Below are positions 58,701 through 64,000 of a stretch of DNA of 64,000 nt, one piece after another. The notes under the pieces were generated by a model. It saw nothing but the letters and a program-made list of their open reading frames with translations, was not told where the DNA came from and searched no databases. Numbering within the stretch: position 1 is the stretch's first letter; each line of letters starts with the position of its first letter. The position numbers and the translations under genes are program-made. Origin of the DNA: Canna indica (taxonomy: Eukaryota > Streptophyta > Magnoliopsida > Zingiberales > Cannaceae); contig CP136890.1 in NCBI GenBank assembly GCA_034359265.1, positions 86,081,501-86,145,500 of the forward strand. Direction: 5' to 3'.

Positions 58701-58737
58701 AGATTCTTCACCAAAAAATTCATCACAGAAAAGGTAC
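28794..58737 (-). CDS. VPS52: VPS52, C-terminal eight exons (5' part beyond the window)
   Basis: Subunit of the GARP/EARP complex that tethers endosome-derived vesicles at the trans-Golgi network (POK in Arabidopsis). Exons on the minus strand: 58737-58679, 48106-48006, 34385-34335, 33868-33689, 33451-33317, 33197-33123, 29232-29175, 29095-28794 (TGA 28796-28794). All junctions are GT-AG, phases match and 319 codons are open. Landmarks in order: [145 protein letters not shown], ending KKYSRTF. VPS52 is usually about 700 residues, so over half lies to the right. Introns are 10,572, 13,620, 466, 237, 119, 3,890 and 79 bp; the large ones are filled with transposons. Confidence 0.94.
29773..30108. 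mobile_element. ACCGGTA-rich Mutator-like MITE, copy 1 (VPS52 intron)
   Basis: Ends GGTTTAAAATACCG and CGGTATTTTAAACC are inverted; the interior is dense in taccg/cggta. Flanks gaactagac (29764-29772) and gaaccagag (30109-30117) agree at 7 of 9 positions. More diverged than the copies at 34737 and 62534. Confidence 0.75.
30539..32806 (-). mobile_element. L1-type LINE, 5'-truncated, long intact ORF2 C-terminal region
   Basis: A 716-codon uninterrupted minus-strand frame (32793-30643) begins inside the reverse transcriptase. Motifs: [48 protein letters not shown] and the catalytic FADDLILF, then YLGLPLR, then a zf-RVT region ([18 protein letters not shown] with CFLC and a distal His) and [12 protein letters not shown]. 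Poly-T at about 30539-30549 is the poly-A end. The endonuclease and ORF1 are missing. It lies in VPS52 intron 33122-29233 in the same orientation as that gene. Confidence 0.93.
34003..34225. repeat. Diverged TRIM-like direct repeats
   Basis: catctaatggattaa then cttttagatggaat occurs at 34001-34030 and 34191-34219, about 190 bp apart, with non-coding DNA between. It resembles the TRIM layout at 15169 but no clean ends were found. Confidence 0.4.
34737..35081. mobile_element. ACCGGTA-rich Mutator-like MITE, copy 2 (VPS52 intron)
   Basis: Starts atGGTTTAAAATCTCGGTACC and ends CCGAGATTTTAAACC; flanks tattaagaa (34728-34736) and aattaagaa (35082-35090) match at 8 of 9. The interior is a string of near-palindromic ataccgcccggtat units. 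It is nearly identical over most of its length to 62534-62876. Confidence 0.88.
35467..36798. mobile_element. Old ACCGGTA MITE split by a TRIM cluster
   Basis: Left part 35467-35521 (atggtttcaaat, gatcggtacc) and right part 36471-36798 (accggtacaccc to gattttaaaccat) carry the ends of this MITE family in the expected inverted orientation. The interruption is the TRIM array 35522-36465 with its TTTTC duplication. Confidence 0.65.
35522..36465. mobile_element. TRIM cluster: three or more LTRs with an inverted outer pair
   Basis: LTRs of about 116 bp (TGTTAAGAAATTAG to TTTAACA) lie at 35522-35637, 35736-35851 and 35991-36106, each followed by a non-coding internal segment ending in a tctgatacca-type site (complement of the tRNA-Met primer site). 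After a broken fourth copy near 36204-36250 the array turns over: two reverse-oriented LTR pieces follow, the last at 36350-36465. TTTTC flanks the whole (35517-35521 and 36466-36470). Confidence 0.85.
38043..38640 (-). pseudogene. Inverted gag segment inside Copia 1
   Basis: On the minus strand a 202-codon open frame reads a Copia gag: [20 protein letters not shown], then [20 protein letters not shown], then [20 protein letters not shown]. The left edge joins in mid-gene to plus-strand gag (WSQLVRTF near 38060), and the right edge joins integrase tail sequence ([15 protein letters not shown] from 38645). The gag block has therefore been inverted, and the zinc knuckle, protease and integrase core are lost. 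Confidence 0.88.
38645..41010 (+). pseudogene. Copia 1 integrase tail, reverse transcriptase and RNase H remnants
   Basis: Integrase tail at 38645-38830 ([18 protein letters not shown]). After the TRIM at 39143-39475, the RT opens at 39779 ([58 protein letters not shown]). A frameshift near 40200 is followed by [10 protein letters not shown] and RNase H ([29 protein letters not shown] motif at about 40890). The RNase H stops at 41008 and resumes at 46279 ([20 protein letters not shown]). Confidence 0.9.
39143..39475 (-). mobile_element. TRIM element (115-bp LTRs) inside Copia 1
   Basis: LTRs 39143-39257 and 39361-39475 differ at about three positions. The site ggctctgatacca directly left of the right LTR is the complement of a tRNA-Met primer site, so the element is on the minus strand. 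Flanks aagtc and aggtc match at 4 of 5. The Copia reading frame resumes across it (PLQV, then YSKRVKPV). Confidence 0.92.
41011..42660. mobile_element. Two tandem copies of an 820-bp TIR element
   Basis: Copy A 41011-41828 and copy B 41842-42660 each start gtttggttagcgaaa and end tttcgctaaccaaac. They differ at only a few positions and are separated by 13 bp. The interior is AT-rich and non-coding. Insertion is in the Copia 1 RNase H coding region. The terminus resembles non-autonomous hAT elements, but I could not fix an 8-bp duplication. Confidence 0.8.
42703..44229. mobile_element. Solo LTR with GTCGAC-palindrome array
   Basis: Begins TGTAGGCG and ends GCCAACA; TTAGG flanks both ends (42698-42702 and 44230-44234). 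About 1.53 kb with no gag/pol or second LTR. A gagggggtgaata motif near the start is common in long plant LTRs. It is inserted in the gene-carrying hAT-like element. Confidence 0.75.
43555..43885. repeat. Cluster of ggtcgaccg-type short palindromes
   Basis: About ten copies of gtcgac or close variants (ggtcgatcgacc, ggtcgacccatcggtcgacc, ggtcaaccgcccggtcgacc) sit within 330 bp at irregular spacing. Open frames across them, rich in GRP and DRR, are by-products of the repeat. Confidence 0.85.
45139..45515 (+). pseudogene. Captured fragment of a leucine-rich repeat extensin (LRX) gene
   Basis: The frame reads [19 protein letters not shown], then after a small deletion [48 protein letters not shown] and, in another frame, [15 protein letters not shown]. 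This is the N-terminal LRR part of cell-wall LRX proteins (CSYx[19 protein letters not shown]). Frameshifts and deletions make it non-coding. The Cys-rich hinge and extensin domain are absent. Confidence 0.85.
45516..45720 (-). pseudogene. Captured fragment of a trihelix transcription factor (C-terminal coiled coil)
   Basis: The minus strand reads [20 protein letters not shown], a TAG, then [20 protein letters not shown] and KTQMELSQ. This is the YERVE...MVEMEKQRMxFxKELExQRM coiled coil at the C-terminus of ASIL-type trihelix proteins. It abuts the LRX fragment in opposite orientation. Confidence 0.75.
46829..48005. other. VPS52 intron sequence without a recognised gene
   Basis: AT-rich sequence between Copia 1 and the 48006-48106 exon. 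It includes the right end of the older TIR element (to about 47300); nothing else was recognised. Confidence 0.5.
48213..48385 (-). mobile_element. Decayed TRIM of the 85-bp-LTR family
   Basis: Left copy (ttaaatttgattagatgacc) and right copy from 48314 (ttaaatttgattggatgacc) flank cctttgataccatg, the complement of a tRNA-Met primer site. Same family as 15169-15475, with deletions. Confidence 0.65.
48731..49200. mobile_element. Mutator-like MITE with perfect 9-bp duplication
   Basis: Termini gagcaattaccctaaacca and tggtttagggtaattgctc are inverted. attttcttt flanks both ends exactly (48722-48730 and 49201-49209). 470 bp, non-coding, with internal inverted arms (tccggacttttataaaagtc and ctttcgtagaagtctgga). 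Confidence 0.9.
49332..52067 (-). mobile_element. L1-type LINE with 16-bp target duplication
   Basis: aacatattaaattgac occurs at 49316-49331 and 52068-52083. Poly-T begins directly after the left copy. The minus strand codes for RT blocks: [17 protein letters not shown] and [12 protein letters not shown] (51879-51247), [45 protein letters not shown] (51207-50107), and zf-RVT with [12 protein letters not shown] (50085-49486). LEA-stop-GF at 51246 is one in-frame TGA and there is at least one frameshift. It is 5'-truncated (2736 bp), in the same orientation as VPS52. Confidence 0.93.
52084..53025. other. VPS52 intron sequence without a recognised gene
   Basis: Nothing recognisable except loose degenerate units of the tctcttggtcg type at about 52690-52820. 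Confidence 0.45.
54274..54416. mobile_element. Truncated ACCGGTA MITE copy inside Copia 2
   Basis: Matches the right 140 bp of the 34737 and 62534 copies, starting at tatatggcatcat and ending gattttaaacca. The left half is missing. Confidence 0.8.
56539..56870 (+). mobile_element. TRIM element (115-bp LTRs) inside Copia 2
   Basis: LTRs 56539-56653 and 56756-56870, each TGTTAAAGTCCCACATTGG to TTTCTTAACA. Primer-like site tgctatcagagcc follows the left LTR. Perfect duplication CCTAT flanks it (56534-56538 and 56871-56875). It is 332 bp, the same family as 39143-39475. Confidence 0.94.
57822..58678. other. VPS52 intron sequence without a recognised gene
   Basis: AT-rich. A weak relative of the 85-bp TRIM LTR (aaccacttatcc, then aagctttaagc) is near 57950-58020; nothing else was seen up to the exon at 58679. 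Confidence 0.45.
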
Positions 58738-58762
58738 CTGAAGCAAAAAATCAAAATGCATC

Positions 58763-59847
58763 ATTTTTTTTTCCTAAAGCAACTTGTATTCAATTCAGAA
58801 GAGTTGAAGGAATTACAAGAAAAGGGGGGAGAGAGGGAGAATAAAGGCAAAAGTAAATGCAAAAACGTAAAGTCAAGAATCAAGATACAAGCCAAGTATC
58901 CACAAAGTATTCAATACTCCTACGAAATTAGCAATGGACATCGCAAGGGATATGCATTTGCCGCTTTGATCTTCAAACTTTCAAAGCACCTTTTGTTTCT
59001 TTCAAACCATAAATACCAGTTCCAAATGACAAGTAAGCGAACTTTAGAGAATGTTGCTTTTGTAGTGTGCGTCCCTATGCACTCCCATGATGTCCATGTA
59101 AGCGGGAATAAACTCTCCCCGAGATAAGAAAGGAAGACTTTCCAACCCTTAAAGCGAGAAGGTGCATTTGCCGAACAAATAGCCATGCGTCTCCTACTCA
59201 GTTTGGCAAAGCAGACAGCATGCCCATCCGAGCCACTCTATCCCTTGTAAGCAGTCGCTTCCGCACCTTGAACCAACCAAACAGAGAGATCTTTGGCAGA
59301 ATCACCGAGTGCCATAGGAGTGTAGAATCTGTCTCTTATTCCCCCGAAGGTCCCCCGAAGGTTAGAAGCCTATACAAAGTTAAGGTTGAGAAGTCGTGGC
59401 TCTTTGTCCATTGCCAATTAAAGTAATTCTTCCCCAATGGTGTCCTTTATGTCGAATAAGTCGTGTGCCAAGTTTAGCAAGGTAGTCTCATACTCTCATC
59501 CACATAGTGAAGCTGAGACTCCAACCTATGAAGATGCCATCATTGTTGGTTAACCTCGCACTAGCAATTTGATATTTGGATGTTCTGTGACTGGAATAAG
59601 GCCAAATACTTATCTGCTAGGCTGTTACCATCCTTCCAAGGCTCTTTCCGAAGCTTGATTTTGGTTCTGTTACCCATTCGGTAAAGGATGATGGTTTTAA
59701 AGATATCTTAAGGCCTCACAATATCCTTCCAAATTGGGAAAAGGTCCCGTTGTCTCTAATGGTCAAACCAAGATCTATATCTACCATTTGTTCCTTTGAG
59801 GATTTCAGTCCACTTTAAGTTCTCCTCTTGAATGAGCTTCTACATTA
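58763..59847 (-). mobile_element. LINE 3' fragment next to a VPS52 exon
   Basis: A T-run ending near 58772 is the poly-A end. The minus-strand frame 59186-58920 reads LLVIWNWYLWFERNKRCFES, the C-terminal L1 ORF2 signature, preceded by W-C-G-T-type zf-RVT sequence. It is frameshifted upstream. A second, diverged copy is at 59966-64000. Confidence 0.8.
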
Positions 59848-59957
59848 GGGATGAGAGCGAATCAGATATGATGCAGATACTGTATTATCCGCATTCACAC
59901 CGCATCATATTTGATGTGAATATGGATATGTATATTCATACGCGCACCGCATTGTAA
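59848..59957. mobile_element. Left part of a gcggatg-rich MITE
   Basis: cattagggatgagagcg up to gcattgtaataaagac matches the left 110 bp of 62948-63304, at the same position in the duplicated LINE. Confidence 0.6.
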
Positions 59958-60056
59958 TAAAGACAAAAAAATGCAAAAAAGTCTAGTCAAGATACAAGCT
60001 AAATATCCACAGAGTATTCAATACTCTTGCGAAACTAGAAACAAACACCTCAAGGG

Positions 60057-61379
60057 TCTGTTTGGTTCGCAAATTGTTCGTCACAGGACACCAGACAAGG
60101 ACAAGGACAGAACAACAGGTGTCCTGAGACAGCAGTTATATCATGTTCGTTTTGTCAAGAACAAGACACGATATCCAGTGTCATCCTGCGTTTGGTTCGC
60201 TAAAATATAGTTCTGTATAAGATAAAATGATCAAAATACCCTGTACATGAAAAAATAGATGCAAACATATTGTTGCTTCGATTTCATCTGTTAAAAATGT
60301 CAATTTGCTCCCCTGATGAAGCGGAAGAAGAAGACCAATCGAGTCATGGGAGATGAAAGATTAGTCAACTTGCTCCCCTTCGCTGATCAGGACGCACCGA
60401 GCCAAAATTTTGAAGGCAAGGCTGCGGGTTGCTAAGCACCGGGCAGAGACCGACCTCCCAATGATCCCGAGCACGAGGCCGCGGCACTGGCGCATCCCTC
60501 GGCACAGCGGCTGGACGGATCCGAGCCACCCAGAGGCGGCAGAGGACGATGAGGAGTGGCGGGAGAGAAGGTGGGTCCGGCGTAGGAGGCCAAGGAAGAG
60601 GGCCATGATGGTGTCGGCAATCTCCTCCACGCGGTTGGCATCGACATGGACGAGGCGGAGACCGAGGTCGACGGCAAGTGCAGAGTCGATGGCGCGGTCC
60701 GGGGAGCCGAGGCAGAGGATGAGCTGCCAGGGGCGGAGGTGACGCTGGGCAGCGCGAGGGAGTAGGGCGAGGGAGTGGAGGAGAACAGCTGAGGTGGACT
60801 TGATCCGGCCGCCAGAGAGGCCGGGGAGTCCAGCATGCTCGACGGCGGCCGTGCCGGCGAGGGCCTCCCGCTCCAAGGACGGATCCTAAAGGCAGTTGAG
60901 GGAGACCACCAGATGGAGCTCCTGCGCCATCCGAGTTCGTCGGCATCGTCCGCCAACCTCAACTTCCCCGATCGTGCTGCGGTGCTAACGTGGGTGTCAC
61001 TGTCGCCGCTGGTGGTGCAGAGGGCGGCATCCGAGTGTGGCATGGCGATCGACGCGCATCTGGTGGTGGAGGGGCACGACGGCGCGTGGGGGCGGTCGCC
61101 GGAGCGCAGCGAGGAAGATGACGCGCCTGGGTTAGGACGGACGAGCAAGAGAGACGGGCGAGAGATGGAGACGAGAGGGGGTAAATGTGTCTTTTATCAA
61201 CGGTGTCCTCCGCCTCAATTTGATGTACCGAGAATTTTCTCGGTACACAAAAAGAGGTAGAAATCCTGTCCAGAACAGGATTTGAAATCCTGTCCCTCCT
61301 CCTTTTTACAAAACAAACAAGGAATATGTCCCGAAATCCAGTCCAGTCCCACGTTTTTTAACGAAACAAATGGGCCCCA
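60057..61379. mobile_element. hAT-like element carrying an ANGUSTIFOLIA fragment
   Basis: Left end tctgtttggttcgcaaatt and right end aacgaaacaaatgggcc are imperfect inverted repeats. Flanks ctcaaggg and cccaaggg agree at 7 of 8, the hAT duplication length. The LINE continues on both sides. Shares internal sequence and a tgtaccgagaa palindrome (61224-61247) with the element at 42672. Confidence 0.78.
60410..61045 (-). pseudogene. Captured exon of ANGUSTIFOLIA (plant CtBP-like)
   Basis: The minus strand reads LVVSLNCL, a TAG, DPSLEREALAGTAAVEHAGL, then SAVLLHSLALLPRAAQRHLR, LCLGSPDRAIDSALAVDLGL, RLVHVDANRVEEIADTIMAL, FLGLLRRTHLLSRH, GWLGSVQPLCRGMR and RCLATRSLAFK. This follows the first exon of ANGUSTIFOLIA, the plant CtBP/BARS homologue that shapes cells, and stops about where that exon ends. 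The TAG and the missing downstream exons mark it as a fragment. GC content is far above its surroundings. Confidence 0.88.
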
Positions 61380-62533
61380 AGGGACATGCATTCGCCGGAC
61401 ATGCATCTGCCGCTTTGATCTTCAAAGCACCTTTTGTTTCTTTAGAACCATATATACCAGTTCTAAATGAGGAGTAAGCGAACTTTAGAGAATGTTGCTT
61501 CTCTATCGTGCGTCCCTATGCACTCCCACGTCGTCCATGTAAGCGGGAACAAACTCCCCCCAGATAAAAAGGAAGACTTTCTAATCTTCAATTGAGAAGG
61601 TGCATTTGCCAAACAAATAGCCATGCAACTCCTACTCAGTTTGGCAAAGCAGATAGCCTCTATCAATCTTGATGACCATCAGAGCCACTCTATCCTTTGT
61701 AAGACCCTCAACCAACCAAATAGGGAGATTTTGGGCAGAATCATCGAGTGCCATAGGAGTGTATATTTTTTCTCTTATTCCCCCGAAGGTTAGAAGCCTA
61801 TACAACGTTATGGTTGAGAAGTCGTAGCTCTTTGTCCATTTCCAATCCAGGTAATCCTTCCCCAACAGTCTCTTGTATGCAGGATAAGTCGTGTGCCAAG
61901 TTTAGCCAGCTAGTTCATCCACAAAGCTAGTGAAGCTCAGATTCCAACCTATGAAGATGCCATCATTGTTGCTTAACCACACACTGGCGTTCATGATATT
62001 TGGATGTTCTGTGACTGGAACAAGGCCAAATACTTATCTGCTACGCTGTTACCATCCTTCCAAGGCTCTTTCCAAGGCTTGATTTTGGTTCTGTTACCCA
62101 TTCGGTACCGGATGATGGTTTTAAAGATATCTTAAGCCTCACAATATCCTTCCAAATTGGGAAAAGGTCTTGTTGCCTCTAATGGTCAAACCAGGACCTA
62201 TATCTACCAATTGTTTCTTTGAGGATATCAGCTCACTTGCATCCACAAACTAGTGAAGCTAAATTCCAACCTATGAAGATGCCATCATTGTTGGTCAAAG
62301 TGTCAAACTCGCACTAGCAATGGTGATATTTGGATGTTTTGTGACTGAAATAAGGGCAAATAATTGTCTGCTAGGCTGTTACCATCTTTCCAAGGTTCTT
62401 TCCAAAGCTTGATTTTGGTTCTGTTACCCACCTGGTACTCGGTACTGGATGATGGTTTTAAAGAAATCTTAAGCCTCACAATATCCTTCCAAATTGGAAA
62501 GGTCCCCTTGTCTCTAGTGGTCATACCAAGATC

Positions 62534-62876
62534 CATGGTTTAAAATCTCGGTACCGGTTTCGGTCACCGGCTGGTACCGGTATATACCGGTACCGTACCG
62601 TACCGACACACGGTACGGACCGGTATGAAAATACATACCTGCCGTTTTTTTTTTTTCATGACATACCGCCCGATACCGCCCGATATCGCCCATACCGGGC
62701 GGTATGAGCCATATACCGCCCATACCGGGCGGTATATGGCATCATACAGCCATATACAGCCCGGTATACACAATATACCCGGTTTTTTCAAATACCGGGT
62801 ATATCGTATACCAGAAACCTAAAAAACCGGTAAATACCGGACTTACCGTACCGTACCGACCGAGATTTTAAACCTT
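62534..62876. mobile_element. ACCGGTA-rich Mutator-like MITE, copy 3
   Basis: catGGTTTAAAATCTCGG to CCGAGATTTTAAACC with a perfect 9-bp duplication accaagatc (62525-62533 and 62877-62885). Inserted in the LINE; the LINE sequence continues on both sides. Confidence 0.93.
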
Positions 62877-62947
62877 ACCAAGATCTGTATCTACCAATTG
62901 TTCCTTTGAGGATATCAGCCCACTCAATGAGCTTTCACATTAGGGGT

Positions 62948-63304
62948 GGCCGCAGGTCAGATAAGGTGCCTTTACTGTATTATCTGCATCCACATCGCAT
63001 TTCACATCCGCACATATGCACCGCATGGCGCATTGTAATAAAAATTAATAAAATAATGAACTTAACAAAAAAAATCAATGAGGTAAAATGGTAATTATAT
63101 AAGTTATAATATAAATATATAAGTGATAATATATATGGAGTAAAATTGTAATTATATGTATGTGGATAATGCGGTGCAGATCCGCATCCGCACTGCATCA
63201 GCAAAAATGATGTTTTTTTACATCCACATCCGCATCAATATCCATTTTTTTCAAAAAAAATAACCGATCAGTGTAGTGCGGATGCAAATATAATTGTCAT
63301 CCCT
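62948..63304. mobile_element. gcggatg-rich MITE inside the LINE
   Basis: Left end taggggtggccgcagg and right end attgtcatccc are loosely inverted. The interior repeats gcatccgcac/gtgcggatgc and an AT-rich middle. The LINE continues on both sides (cattagg, then tttccacatccaag). Confidence 0.65.
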
Positions 63305-64000
63305 TTCCACATCCAAGAACCTAGCCTAGCTTTGTTATGGCCATGCAAGTCTAAAAATGCCCAGACCACGATCAAGCTTGGGGCAAGTCAAAGAGCGTCA
63401 CTAAACCAGATATTACCTTCGATTGTAGGAGTGTCCGGATCCACACAAAAGAAATTCATCCTCCTTTGTCAATCTATCTTAGCATCCAAGTATGCGCCTT
63501 GAAGATGGATAGCAAGTATGCCATGGTGCCTGGAATGGTGTCAGTCTGCATTAATCAAAGTGAGACGTCCAGCTCTTTAAAGTAACCTTCCTTGCCAGTT
63601 GCTCACTTTACTATCAATTTTAGTGATGAGCTGCAGCCAATCTTCTTTCTTTAGCTTTCCATTTCTAAGCGGGAGTTCAAGGTACGAGAGAGGGAGGTGC
63701 TCCTCTTGACAACTAAACTCATAGGTTGAGCTACTTGTCAAGCTCGGGTTCTCCTTTAGGTTTAGCAGGTAGGTCTTGTTTAGATGAACCTTTAATCCTG
63801 ACGCAAGATTGAAGCAACGGAGCAATAGGTGTAACTTCCTCAAACTGACTCCATTATTAGCGCAGAAGAGGACCAAATAATCGGCAAACAAAAACTATAC
63901 ATGACTGATGACTCTATTGGTGATTCTTTGATCTAGCACACCCTTAATATGGCCCTTTTGATTGCTTTGTTGATCAGTTGTGAGAAGCAGTCAATTGCCA

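Larger units (their letters stand above)
59966..64000 (-). mobile_element. Second LINE copy, interrupted by hAT-like element and MITEs
   Basis: 59966-60056 matches the 3' tail of the first copy (caagatacaagct, atccacagagtattcaatac). After the insertion the LINE continues from 61380 with zf-RVT pieces (61865-61463). 61905-62225 and 62238-62530 are internal direct repeats. RT follows at 63891-63577 (MFADYLVLFCANNGVSLRKL; FADD has become FADY). It runs off the window. Confidence 0.8.

Overview
This is a stretch of flowering-plant nuclear DNA. It carries an intron-rich sucrose-phosphate synthase gene and the C-terminal half of a VPS52 gene, both with plant-type GT-AG introns, embedded in CACTA, hAT, Mutator-like, LINE, Copia and TRIM elements. 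The sucrose-phosphate synthase N-terminus reads as monocot-like to me, which is inference only; I cannot name the species.

Layout. 1-6593 is a nest of CACTA transposons: the 3' end of one element (1-379), a minus-strand element with a broken TNP2 transposase (about 560-1676) whose 5' terminus is at 6593, and inside that a complete plus-strand element (1962-5534, 3-bp GTA duplication). 6594-13099 is AT-rich DNA with MITE-like foldbacks and no gene I can support. A Stowaway MITE (13100-13379) precedes the sucrose-phosphate synthase gene (ATG 14071, stop 21206, 12 exons, 1088 codons before the stop), whose introns hold a complete TRIM element, a LINE remnant and a 41-bp LINE scrap. 21207-28793 holds two TIR MITEs, a decayed hAT transposase and a 2.37-kb solo LTR.

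From 28794 to beyond the right edge almost everything lies inside one minus-strand gene, VPS52 (GARP/EARP tethering complex subunit). I could trace eight exons (58737 down to 28794, 319 codons, all open and all with consensus splice sites). Three introns (3.9, 10.6 and 13.6 kb) are packed with transposons: a LINE with an uninterrupted 716-codon frame, a LINE with a 16-bp target duplication, two Copia elements (37531-46828 and 53031-57816), TRIMs, a family of ACCGGTA-rich Mutator-like MITEs with 9-bp duplications, and two hAT-like elements that carry fragments of host genes (ANGUSTIFOLIA/CtBP; an LRR-extensin plus a trihelix factor).

The two host genes converge tail to tail and have unrelated roles: sucrose synthesis in the cytosol, and retrograde vesicle tethering at the trans-Golgi network. 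The main interest lies in the transposon architecture: insertions within tens of bases of splice sites, an internal gag inversion, a TRIM cluster whose outer LTRs face each other, and gene-fragment capture. Most insertions could be bounded by reading target-site duplications directly.
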